Source: Histomonas meleagridis
Lineage: Eukaryota; Parabasalia; Tritrichomonadida; Dientamoebidae
Assembly (NCBI GenBank): GCA_020186115.1
Contig: WSYJ01000187.1
Span: forward strand, 183,937-247,936
Length of the DNA: 64,000 nucleotides
Direction of reading: 5' to 3'
A program made the position numbers and the translations under genes. Shown here one piece after another: positions 19,888 to 27,969 of the stretch (within the stretch, counting starts at the first letter, position 1; each line of letters starts with the position of its first letter). A model generated the notes under the pieces. The model saw only the letters and a list, made by a program, of their open reading frames with translations. It did not search any database and was not told the DNA's origin.

Positions 19888-21672
19888 ATGGATAAAATAA
19901 AGACGAATAAAAGTCGTTCTATGATTCCACAGAGAGGAACAGTATCAAAATTAGCACAAAGAAAAAATGGAAATGCAAAAACTTCAATTGAAGCAAAATT
20001 GAAATCAAAATCAGAAAATGTGAACAATCTTCCAGAAATATCAGCTAAAACTAAATTAGCCACATCTACCTTTAAGCAAAATTTTTCTTCTCCAAGATAT
20101 CTTCCAATTGAGTTAAAAGGAAGACCCAAAATATTTGGAAATGATTCTCAAATTCAAGCTCTTTACACATATACCAAGAAAATAGCGAGTGATCTTTTTT
20201 CATTTTCTGTTTACAATTTATTATTTCCATCATATTTCACCACACATCAAATATCACGATTATCAATTAGTAGTACCAAATCCAAAAGTTCTGTTATAAG
20301 CACAAATAGCTCAATTCCTATACACAAACAGTCATCATTTGTTCCTGAGTTAATTATTGAAACTGATATTTCGAATGATGACTTTTCATTTCAAAAAGCA
20401 TTTCAAGCACTTACATTAATGCTAAAAAATGATCGAAAAAAAGTTATAACTAATTCAGATTTTTTTCTTTTATATGTTTCACTTATTATAACACTTTCCA
20501 ATGAAGAATCCATTTACAATGCCCTCATATTTCTTGAAAAATTTCTTGAACTTGGGCATATTCATAAACAAGAATCCAATATATTATTTGCCGTTCTTAT
20601 ACATATATGTGATTACTCCAAATCAATACATAAATTAGTCGTTAATTCATTATGCAAACTTGCGACATTAGAGAACAGTATATGTAATAGACTTCAAACA
20701 GGTGTATATCATCGAAACAAAAGTATATCAAATCTTTCAGTCGAAGTATTACGCATAATGGGAAAAGATCCCGAACTAAATGAAATCGATATTTTAACAC
20801 TTACTTCAGATATACCCGAAGAAAACGAAGCAATTAAATCTCTTAGAGAATACACAGAAACATTAGAAAGTCAAGCACAACTTTCTTATATTCCAGATTT
20901 CGTTAAAAACATAGTTTCGATAATGATACGATTTAATACATCTTCAATTGTTCTTGTTAAAGCTGTTTCATGTATTGAATCAATACTTCCATTTTATTTT
21001 GAGCCAAACATTGACGTTATTTATAATTGTTTTTCTGTTTGCTTCTCCATTTTAAGTGGAGAAATATTTTTAAGTGCTGATAAATCATTCGATGCATTTA
21101 ATAAATTGTTGTCACTTATCTCAAATATGTTTGAATATTTGCCGTCTTCTGTAATACTGAAAGCTTTGGCTGCAAATGTAGCTGAGGCTCAAGGACAGAA
21201 ATTAAGAATGATAGTTTCACAAATACAAAATTATTTACAACAACCTCCAGATGATTTCGAAGATAAGTTTTTAGATGAAATTAGAAATAATTTAAATGTT
21301 TTTCATTCAGAATATAGACTTCCTGAATTCCTTTCAAAAGAGAAAAATAAAGTGAATGATTTACAAAAATCAATTGAACGACTTCTAAACCCAAGAACAG
21401 TGTTCGAAGAAATTAATAAAATTATAACATATTCAACAGATGGTGATTTTAATCATTACCCGAATTACCTTCATAGCTTATTACAAACAGCATGGATTGC
21501 AGAATATAGAAAAAAACCAAAAGGAATGGATCAAAAATCATTTGATGAAATAAAAGAAGCAATATTAAAAATTAGTAAAATACCAGATAACGAACTTGAA
21601 AAAAGTGAATATAGCTCTGAATCATTAGCAAAAACCTTTTTGTTCGAGAAAATTGTTGCAAATAGTGAATAA
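19888..21672 (+). CDS. HEAT/ARM-repeat protein with basic disordered N-terminus
   Basis: The 594-residue protein starts with ~100 residues rich in Lys, Ser, Thr and Asn (multiple SKS and TSTFKQN-like stretches) and likely disordered. A helical domain follows, with alternating hydrophobic helices to the end (for example VVNSLCKLATLENS and VLVKAVSCIESILPF). A basic Ser-rich segment next to HEAT helices recalls microtubule-binding CLASP/TOG-type proteins, but I see no diagnostic TOG motif. No membrane segment or catalytic motif is visible. The start is supported by initiator motifs just upstream. Function unknown. Confidence 0.65.
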   Translation: MDKIKTNKSRSMIPQRGTVSKLAQRKNGNAKTSIEAKLKSKSENVNNLPEISAKTKLATSTFKQNFSSPRYLPIELKGRPKIFGNDSQIQALYTYTKKIASDLFSFSVYNLLFPSYFTTHQISRLSISSTKSKSSVISTNSSIPIHKQSSFVPELIIETDISNDDFSFQKAFQALTLMLKNDRKKVITNSDFFLLYVSLIITLSNEESIYNALIFLEKFLELGHIHKQESNILFAVLIHICDYSKSIHKLVVNSLCKLATLENSICNRLQTGVYHRNKSISNLSVEVLRIMGKDPELNEIDILTLTSDIPEENEAIKSLREYTETLESQAQLSYIPDFVKNIVSIMIRFNTSSIVLVKAVSCIESILPFYFEPNIDVIYNCFSVCFSILSGEIFLSADKSFDAFNKLLSLISNMFEYLPSSVILKALAANVAEAQGQKLRMIVSQIQNYLQQPPDDFEDKFLDEIRNNLNVFHSEYRLPEFLSKEKNKVNDLQKSIERLLNPRTVFEEINKIITYSTDGDFNHYPNYLHSLLQTAWIAEYRKKPKGMDQKSFDEIKEAILKISKIPDNELEKSEYSSESLAKTFLFEKIVANSE

Positions 21673-21787
21673 ATGTTTATATATATTCGAAATTTAAATT
21701 TTTTTTATGTTTGAACTGTTTCGATGAAAGAAAAGTGCCATGATTTTACTTTTCATTCAATTTTAAAAAGTGGCGATGTATTGCGTT

Positions 21788-21802
21788 CTAAAAGCACTGT
21801 TT
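21788..21802 (+). repeat. Left target-site duplication of the IS481-like element
   Basis: CTAAAAGCACTGTTT flanks the element and recurs at 23530-23544. The match extends by one further T, so the length is 15-16 bp. Confidence 0.8.
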
Positions 21803-21862
21803 TGTTGCAAGAGAAAAAGCGCCTGACTTCACTTTCTCCACTTTTTGAATGAACTCATAGAA
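21803..21862 (+). repeat. Left terminal inverted repeat of the IS481-like element
   Basis: About 60 bp, nearly identical to the reverse complement of 23471-23529 (one A-run length difference, plus scattered substitutions at the outermost bases and next to ACTCATAGAA). It contains GCGCCTGACTTCACTTTCTCC and ACTTTTTGAATGA. Confidence 0.85.
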
Positions 21863-22083
21863 TTGTTTGTATGAGATGATTCAAAAAGTGGATTTTACAA
21901 CGAGTAAAAGAAAATTTCATATGAGATTTATCAAAAAGTGAACTTTGTACTGAATTTTTAATTCCCTTCACTTTTTGATGAAACTCATAGAATTGTTTGT
22001 ATATGAGAATTCAAAAGTTTATTCCGTCACTTTCTTGTTGTTTATATGAGGGGGTGCCCCATTGTATCGTTTCCACTTTTTCA

Positions 22084-23011
22084 ATGGTTTATTTTTCAAT
22101 GAAGAAGAACTCAAGTAACGACGATCCGAGAAATGGCATCGATATCCAAGCATTCCGTCAATCAATTAATGACAATGGAGTCGAAGATACACGGAAAATA
22201 TTCCATATCAGTCGAGAGAAGATCCATGCAATTTGCAAACTCGAGGGGATAGCAATTCCTAGCCGAGGGAGACCGTCAAAGGAAATCAAAGAAGAGGAAG
22301 TTAATTTTTGCCTCGACTACAAAGACAAATACCATGTTGGCTACCAACGAACTGCTGAGTCTGCTAAGCGACATAACATTGCAACTACTGAGTGGTCAGT
22401 TAGGAAGATATTTACTGAACAGAAACTGCTTTGTTACAAGAAACCTGAAAAGCTCCCCAAAGAACATCTCCGTCTTTTCGTTGCAAAATATGCTAATCAG
22501 TTATGGCATGCAGATATTCACTATGTTACCATTGAAGGAGAACGATTTTATCTCCTTGAATTCATTGATGATCGTTCTCGCTTCCTGATCTATTATGAAG
22601 TCCTATCAAGTAAGACTTCTGAAGCTTGTGCCACGGCGCTTATTAAAGCTCTAGGTTCTGTTGTACATCGACCTAAAATGCTGACTATTGATAATGGGGG
22701 AGAATTTACCGGCAATCCATTTCAATTTATACTCCAGCTTTATGGTATTGAAGATTACCGTACTCACCCCTATACTCCAGAGGAGAATGGTAAGATAGAA
22801 CGTTTTTGGTTGACGATTGAACGTGCCAAAGGACCAAATGTTGCATGGAGCATTCCTAAGATTAATAGCATAATTCATGAATATAATTATTTTTTGGACG
22901 CATCGAAGTTTGAGAAAACTCACTCACCAATCCTTAACACCCTATGAAGCATGGCGCACAATGGATAGGTATACAGGTCAAACTGATGCTTGCATTGAAA
23001 TGATTAAATAA
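22084..23011 (+). pseudogene. IS481-like DDE integrase/transposase, one frameshift
   Basis: The reading frame has an N-terminal helix-turn-helix-like region (GVEDTRKIFHISREKIHAIC). An integrase core follows with the three acidic residues: D in WHADIHY, D in TIDNGGEF and E in ENGKIERFW. The first frame ends at 22947 (LNTL, stop). From a T6 run at 22890-22895 the neighbouring frame continues with WTHRSLRKLT and LTPYEAWRTMDRYTGQ to a TAA at 23011, the expected conserved C-terminus. So one extra T has broken the gene, or the T run is misassembled. Of the possible starts I chose the ATG at 22084; ATG 22099 is equally possible. A homologous integrase lies split at 52.4-52.9/60.6-60.9 kb. Confidence 0.85.
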
Positions 23012-23184
23012 TTCCATCTCATTTGATTTTTATTATTTTTTATGTTTACTTATATTATATAAGCCTAGTACTGATATGAACAACGATTGCTTAATTTTCA
23101 TGTGCTTAATCGAACTGGATGCATCCAGCTAGCTTGTGCTACTATATATTAATATATTGGTATTTTTTCTTCTATTATCAATAT

Positions 23185-23233
23185 ATGCCGATACCACTTT
23201 TTGAATAAAACATTCAAAAAGTGGTATCGGCAT
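23185..23233. repeat. Perfect 22-bp palindrome with 5-base loop
   Basis: Arms 23185-23206 and 23212-23233 are exact reverse complements around a 5-base AAAAC loop. The arms contain CCGATACCACTTTTTGAAT, that is, the CACTTTTTGA transposon-end motif extended outward by CCGATAC. Confidence 0.95.
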
Positions 23234-23349
23234 GTTTTGTAAACCATTCAATTTTTAAATTTCAATGCACACATATAATATATTCGCTTAGTATCATTAA
23301 AAAGTTGCGACTACAAGCAGGATTAATAGTCGTTCACAGGCACGGACGG

Positions 23350-23391
23350 GCCGATACCACTTTTTGAGGGCACTCAAAAAGTGGTATCGGC
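23350..23391. repeat. Perfect 19-bp palindrome with 4-base loop
   Basis: Arms 23350-23368 and 23373-23391 are exact reverse complements. They share the core GCCGATACCACTTTTTGA with the palindrome at 23185, 117 bases away. Both may be back-to-back transposon ends or foldback inserts. Confidence 0.95.
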
Positions 23392-23470
23392 GATCATTTC
23401 GGGGCCCCCTGTCGTAAATGCAATTCAAAAAGTTCGTATGATATTTTTTTCTATTAACAAATAGAATTTA

Positions 23471-23529
23471 TTCTATGAGATCATTCAAAAAGTGGAGAAA
23501 GTGAAGTCAGGCGCTTTTCTCTTACCACA
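23471..23529 (-). repeat. Right terminal inverted repeat of the IS481-like element
   Basis: Reverse complement partner of 21803-21862. The outermost bases read TGTGGTAAGAGAAAAGCGCC on the minus strand. Confidence 0.85.
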
Positions 23530-23544
23530 CTAAAAGCACTGTTT
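23530..23544 (+). repeat. Right target-site duplication of the IS481-like element
   Basis: CTAAAAGCACTGTTT, identical to 21788-21802. Confidence 0.8.
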
Positions 23545-23639
23545 TTGTATTCAATTTTGAATGAGGTGATCTTTTCAAATTTTCAACCGATGCTGTGAAA
23601 ATTGAATATGTCGGTTGTATGGGTTTGCACTTCAAAAAA

Positions 23640-24584
23640 ATGTTTGCTTTCATTGCACTTGCTTCTGCAGTTACAATCAAAAGCCACGAAGAAAAGTCAT
23701 TCCTTTCATGGATGCGTTCTTCAAACACCCTTTACACTGGTGACGAATACAAGATGAGATTAGGTATTTATCTTGCTAACTCACGCTTTGTTCAAGAACA
23801 CAACCAAGCATCAACATTCAAGGTTTCATTAAACAAGTTTGCTGCTTTAACACACGCAGAATACCTTTCACTCCTCGGTCATAAGCCAAACGGTGAAAAC
23901 AGAAACACAGTCAAGAAACTTAACAAGGTCAAGGCTGACGAATCAGTTGATTGGCGTCAAAAGAAAATTGTTAACGAAGTTAAGGATCAAGGTCAATGTG
24001 GTTCATGCTGGGCTTTCGGTACAGTTCAAGCTTGCGAATCTGCTTATGCTCTTGCTACAGGAAAGCTTTACTCATGCTCTGAACAAAACCTTGTTGATTG
24101 CGTTACAAGCTGCTCTGGCTGCAATGGTGGTCTTGAATCAAGCGCATTAGATTACATCCTTAAAAAACAAAGTGGTTACTTAATGGCAGAAGATGACTAT
24201 CCATACAAGGCATATGAAGGCTCTTGCAAATTTGATGCTTCCAAGAAGGTCATCCAAATCAAGAGCTACGAACATGGTATCGAAGGTGATGAAGATTACT
24301 TAGCCGAACTTCTTACACGTGGTGTTTGCGATATTGCTATCGATGCTTCATCATACTCATTCCAACTTTACACATCTGGTGTTTACAATGACTCAAGATG
24401 CTCATCATACAACCTTAACCATGCCGTTGGTTGCGTTGGTTATGGTACCGACAATGGTGTTGACTACTGGATTGTCCGTAACTCATGGGGTACATCATGG
24501 GGTGAAAATGGTTACATCCGTATGAGCCGTAACAAGAACAATCAATGCGGTGTTGCCTCTGATGCCCTTTTGGTTTTGGCATAA
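23640..24584 (+). CDS. Papain-family (C1A, cathepsin L-like) cysteine protease
   Basis: The 314-residue preproenzyme starts at the ATG at 23640, directly followed by a hydrophobic signal peptide (MFAFIALASA). Two earlier in-frame candidates exist (GTG 23595, ATG 23619). The propeptide to about residue 97 has the ERFNIN-type region (GDEYKMRLGIYLANSRFVQEHN). The mature domain has the oxyanion Gln and nucleophile in QGQCGSCWAF (Cys ~123), the GCNGG motif, the catalytic His in LNHAVGCVGYG (~261) and Asn in RNSWG (~281). It is a secreted or lysosomal endopeptidase. Trichomonads secrete such proteases during host contact; that is family knowledge. The codon use is C-rich compared with its neighbours (Leu CTT/CTC, Lys AAG), as expected for a highly expressed gene. 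An IS481-like element ends about 95 bases upstream. Confidence 0.93.
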   Translation: MFAFIALASAVTIKSHEEKSFLSWMRSSNTLYTGDEYKMRLGIYLANSRFVQEHNQASTFKVSLNKFAALTHAEYLSLLGHKPNGENRNTVKKLNKVKADESVDWRQKKIVNEVKDQGQCGSCWAFGTVQACESAYALATGKLYSCSEQNLVDCVTSCSGCNGGLESSALDYILKKQSGYLMAEDDYPYKAYEGSCKFDASKKVIQIKSYEHGIEGDEDYLAELLTRGVCDIAIDASSYSFQLYTSGVYNDSRCSSYNLNHAVGCVGYGTDNGVDYWIVRNSWGTSWGENGYIRMSRNKNNQCGVASDALLVLA

Positions 24585-24825
24585 ATTGTGCAACCTTTTT
24601 TTACTTTATCTTTTAATTCTTTGTTTCAGTTTTTGAATTTGAATACGATGATTTTTAATTCATTTGACTTTATCGTTGCTAATTCTTTTTTAATTGATCT
24701 TCTAACTCATGTGTTACTTAAATGTAAAGTTTCAATGATTTAATAATTTGGAAATTACGCAATGACTGGATGTGTCGCTTTGTAAAGTATAAAGTATCAA
24801 TTCTTTAAAACAGCAGATTTTTTAC

Positions 24826-25167
24826 TTATAAATAAAATTCTACACCTTTTTTCCACTTGATATTGTCAACATTTGATGTGTTAACTTCATGCTCTAATGG
24901 CTTTTTTCCGGATGTTAATATCTCGACAGAAGTACAATGCGCTCCCCAAGAATTTAGTTTCTTGCCTGACCGTAATCCTTCAATAATTTCATTTACTTTG
25001 TCTTCAGGACCTTCAAGTGTAATATCAACTCTTTGTCTATCTTGCCTATTATTTGTTGCACCAGCAACAACACCACGACTTATAGATCCTCTCATAATCG
25101 TCTGCCTAAACATAACATTTTGTACTTTTCCTTTGACAAAGAGATAAACTGTTAAATTCCCACTCAT
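24826..25167 (-). CDS. Acylphosphatase-like protein
   Basis: The 113-residue protein has the acylphosphatase signature: GKVQNVMFR at 13-21 (substrate-binding Arg21) followed by an SRGVVAGATNN segment whose Asn39/40 is in the catalytic Asn position. A DITLEGPEDKVNEIIEGL segment then follows, as in the family. Acylphosphatases hydrolyse carboxyl-phosphate bonds such as that of 1,3-bisphosphoglycerate in the cytosol. The usual length is ~95 residues; the extra residues are near the C-terminus. The usual GWVRN is altered to GATNN, so activity is likely but not certain. Confidence 0.8.
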   Translation of the reverse strand: MSGNLTVYLFVKGKVQNVMFRQTIMRGSISRGVVAGATNNRQDRQRVDITLEGPEDKVNEIIEGLRSGKKLNSWGAHCTSVEILTSGKKPLEHEVNTSNVDNIKWKKGVEFYL

Positions 25168-25235
25168 ACCAAAGAACAGAAATAAGTCAATTTTTTAACA
25201 TGTTCTGTTAAATGAAAATTCCTTTGAAATAATAT

Positions 25236-25889
25236 TTATTCATTACTATTCTGTATTGGACTATCCATTTGCTCAATAAGCCAATCGAATCCTTCATTCA
25301 TATTTTCGAGTGTTATAAAGTTTGTTTTTATCATCTTAATCTTTTTGTCTTGAAAGTGATTTACTGGAAATTTTTCATCTAGAAGTTCATCAGTCATTTT
25401 GTACTTCCCATCTTGTTTGTTAAAAATCAAAAGAATTGGAATTGAGCCTAAACGTTTATCACCTAGAATTTCATCTAATTTCTCTTTTGATTCTGTTACT
25501 CGACCTCTGTCAATAGAGTCAACAACCCATATTAAAGCACGCTTTGAATTATAATATTTTTCCCAAAATTCATGATACCTAAACCTTCCTCCCAACTCTT
25601 GTATAAATATGTTATGCCCTTTATAATTGAATCTGAAATGTCCTCTCATTCCAGTTGATTCTGGTTTGGAGAAGAAATCATTATAAACAAAATTTTTGAA
25701 TACACTTGTTTTTCCTGATCCATCTAATCCCATTAAAAGCACTTGTGTGTACTCTTCACCAATTTCTTCTTCCTCTTCGAATTCTTCAGGATCAACAAAC
25801 ATAAAAGTATCCATTTTCCAAAGTTGGTGATCTTGAAAAGTGACAATTCTTGCAAGAATTCGTCTGGTAGCGCCAAACGGAAATTTCAT
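25236..25889 (-). CDS. Arf/Arl-like GTPase with acidic N-terminal extension
   Basis: In this 217-residue protein the P-loop GLDGSGKT is at residues 54-61. The switch II region reads ELGGRFRYHEFWEKYY; in Arf/Arl it would be D-x-GGQ, so the catalytic Gln is Arg here. NKQD is near 156. The first ~47 residues are unusual: a basic/aromatic start and then a run of glutamates (EEFEEEEE). An Arf/Arl GTPase acts in membrane traffic or cilium assembly; the GGQ to GGR change predicts slow or no intrinsic GTP hydrolysis. Translation could also start at Met26, which would remove the basic part. It lies head to tail with the acylphosphatase gene, 68 bp apart. Confidence 0.75.
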   Translation of the reverse strand: MKFPFGATRRILARIVTFQDHQLWKMDTFMFVDPEEFEEEEEIGEEYTQVLLMGLDGSGKTSVFKNFVYNDFFSKPESTGMRGHFRFNYKGHNIFIQELGGRFRYHEFWEKYYNSKRALIWVVDSIDRGRVTESKEKLDEILGDKRLGSIPILLIFNKQDGKYKMTDELLDEKFPVNHFQDKKIKMIKTNFITLENMNEGFDWLIEQMDSPIQNSNE

Positions 25890-26700
25890 GAAATAAAAGA
25901 AATAGTCTTTAATAACAGATTAACCACATCTAGGACATTATATATTTCAATTCATTTTAATTTAAAATTTTGATTGATTCTTGATTCGATTTGTTTCTTT
26001 ATAATTAGTTTTGTTTAAATTTAAACACAAGTACAGCGTGAGCGGTTGTTCAAGTAGTTACGAAAAAAGTGAATTCGTTCATTTAATATTATACATATAT
26101 ATAGTATTTTTCAAAACATAGAATTCTTCCATAATAAATTCACCAAAAGTTTGTGGCATTAGCTAGCTTGTGTTTGTATTTGCCTTAATAAAATATTTTG
26201 CTAATTTTCATTAATTTATAAAAATTGAATTTTAATGTTTTTGCATGGTGAATATTATACCATTGTTGTTGGGGTCTCAAATTTAGCCTTAATTTAGTTG
26301 AAATAAAGAATTGAAGAAAATTTGCCATTGTTATTTGAAGAATTTATATTCATTAAGCAAGACATAAAGTATATGTGCCCACCACTACATAAAGGTATCA
26401 GGTTTAAGTTCATTTAAATTATCTGTCGAAAAAAAGAATAGCACAATAAGTAAAATGTATTTTATTTGATCAAATTTTGGGTTTAAGGCTTAAGCCTTAA
26501 CAAGGGAATAACTAGAGTTTTGTGATAAAAATAAGTTATATACTCATTCAATGGAATTGCGTGCGAATGTACCCTTGAGATAGATTTTATGAAACCATTT
26601 ATTCTCTCAATTTCGTTTTACGAAGTTTGTTTGATCTTCAGTCACAATTAATCGGCAAGTGCAATGAATAGAATTTACGGTTTGTCAGATTTTGTTTGGG
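25890..26700. other. Intergenic, no gene seen
   Basis: About 800 AT-rich bases between divergent genes. No ORF or RNA gene was recognised. ACGGTTTGTCAGATTTTG just before 26701 may be the core promoter of the phosphatase gene. Confidence 0.45.
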
Positions 26701-27744
26701 ATGGACCGCAACGAACTCGACGAAGTCGTTTCGAAAATATTAAACTCACGCCACCCAAACTCTGAAGAAGCTCTGCCATTACAGTCGACTATCACCCAAT
26801 TGATCGAAAACGTCCAAGAAATCTTCAAAAATGAGAAAAGCCTTTTAAGAATAAATGGAGAAATCACCATCGTTGGAGACATCCATGGTAATGTTGATGA
26901 TCTCATTCGGATTTTACAGACATGCAATTATCCGCCAGAACAGAATTTCCTATTTTTAGGGGACTATGTCGATAGAGGAGCATGTAGTGTTGAGGTACTT
27001 TTACTGTTGTTTTCTCTTAAGGTTCTTTACCCACAAAATATCTATATTTTGAGGGGAAATCATGAATGTGAAGAATTAACATCAATTTTTGGCTTTAAGC
27101 AAGAATGCGAGACTAAGCTGTCTACGGAAATATATGAAATGTTTATTAATTGCTTTAGCTATATGCCATTTGCAGCTGTTGTTAATAACTCAATTTTTTG
27201 CGTTCATGGCGGAATTACACCCGAGCTAACAACATTAGAAGACATAGAGAGCTTAACTCGACCTATGCTCATATCTGATTCACCCATATCAAATGGAATA
27301 TTATGGAGTGATCCAAGAATGGACATTGAAGATTTCAAACCTAATGACAGAGGAGCTGGCTGCTTTTTCAACGCGGCCAATTTAAAGTCTTTTTTGGATT
27401 CCAATAATCTTTCCAAATTAATAAGGTCTCACGAATATTGCCAATTTGGATACGAATATCCTTTTGGAGAGGAAGGAAACTGTATCACAATATTCTCAAA
27501 CTCGGATTATTGCGGTATTAATAATTACGCATCTGTAGCAATTGTTACACAAGATTGTTCAATAGAATTTAAAGAGTTTAAGCCAAAGGGAGAAGAAGAA
27601 TACAACAAGACAAGAATAGATTCACCAACATGGCTACTCACCTCTGATTCACCAAAGAACTCAATGATTCATCCTCAATTTGACTTAACTGAGGATCAAT
27701 TGTTCGGCATAATACAATCATTAGATTTCACCTTGGATTTTTAA
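26701..27744 (+). CDS. PPP-family Ser/Thr protein phosphatase (PP1-like)
   Basis: The 347-residue phosphatase has all PPP metal and catalytic motifs: GDIHG (~59), GDYVDRG (~87), GNHE (~119), HGG (~168) and, in place of RGHQ/RAHE, RSHE (~241). These bind the two metal ions and the phosphate. Its overall length is close to PP1 or PP2A, but the C-terminal ~60 residues (EFKPKGEEEYNKTRIDSPTW...) are unlike either. The ATG at 26701 is used; the longer frame begins with TTG. The family removes phosphate from Ser/Thr with regulatory subunits deciding the target. Trichomonads carry many PPP genes of this kind. Confidence 0.88.
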   Translation: MDRNELDEVVSKILNSRHPNSEEALPLQSTITQLIENVQEIFKNEKSLLRINGEITIVGDIHGNVDDLIRILQTCNYPPEQNFLFLGDYVDRGACSVEVLLLLFSLKVLYPQNIYILRGNHECEELTSIFGFKQECETKLSTEIYEMFINCFSYMPFAAVVNNSIFCVHGGITPELTTLEDIESLTRPMLISDSPISNGILWSDPRMDIEDFKPNDRGAGCFFNAANLKSFLDSNNLSKLIRSHEYCQFGYEYPFGEEGNCITIFSNSDYCGINNYASVAIVTQDCSIEFKEFKPKGEEEYNKTRIDSPTWLLTSDSPKNSMIHPQFDLTEDQLFGIIQSLDFTLDF

Positions 27745-27879
27745 ATTGTAAATAGCTTTTTCATTAACTTATCTATTTTTTGTTTTTATTTGCTGTTTGC
27801 TGAGCACTTAATAAATTAAGATTTAACTAAAATGTTAGGCATAGATACTTTTATAAATCAAATTAAATTGTTATCAGAA

Positions 27880-27952
27880 GTACCACTGGCCCAATGGATA
27901 AGGCGTGTGCCTACGGAGCATGAGATTCCAGGTTCGAGTCCTGGGTGGTACA
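27880..27952 (+). tRNA. tRNA-Arg(ACG)
   Basis: 73 nt. The acceptor stem GTACCAC/GTGGTAC is fully paired, followed by discriminator A. The D arm (GGCCCAATGGATAAGGC) carries the A box. The anticodon loop is CTACGGA with anticodon ACG, on a stem with two G-T pairs (TGTGC/GCATG). The T arm is CCAGG-TTCGAGT-CCTGG. No intron and no encoded CCA. A seven-T run follows. Confidence 0.93.
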
Positions 27953-27959
27953 TTTTTTT
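27953..27959 (+). terminator. RNA polymerase III T-run terminator
   Basis: Seven T directly after the tRNA discriminator base. Confidence 0.8.
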
Positions 27960-27969
27960 GATTTTTTAT

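Larger units (their letters stand above)
21803..23529 (+). mobile_element. IS481-like (IS481EU-type) DNA transposon, about 1.73 kb
   Basis: The element is bounded by ~60-bp inverted repeats and a 15-16-bp target duplication. It encodes one DDE integrase (22084-23011, frameshifted). Both ends start with TGT on the outer strand (TGTTGCAAGAG and TGTGGTAAGAG), and a long target duplication plus TGT ends are hallmarks of the bacterial IS481 family. IS481-like elements have been reported in parabasalids, to my recollection. The left end has a series of subterminal CACTTTTTGA/TCAAAAAGTG pairs, and the right part carries two near-perfect palindromes. It sits about 95 bp before the cysteine protease ATG and so may affect that promoter. 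The single frameshift suggests a young copy. Confidence 0.8.

Noticed and set aside
21997-22083. Earlier TTG/ATG start of the IS481-like integrase
   Set aside because: It would translate the subterminal repeat region; integrase similarity begins only after ~22120.
24319-24525. Short ORFs overlapping the cysteine protease
   Set aside because: Frame shadows of a clearly coding gene with intact catalytic residues.
27832-27969. N-terminal extension of the RT-element ORF through the tRNA gene
   Set aside because: The frame is open only because it reads the tRNA-Arg sequence; the first ATG after the tRNA is at 27970.
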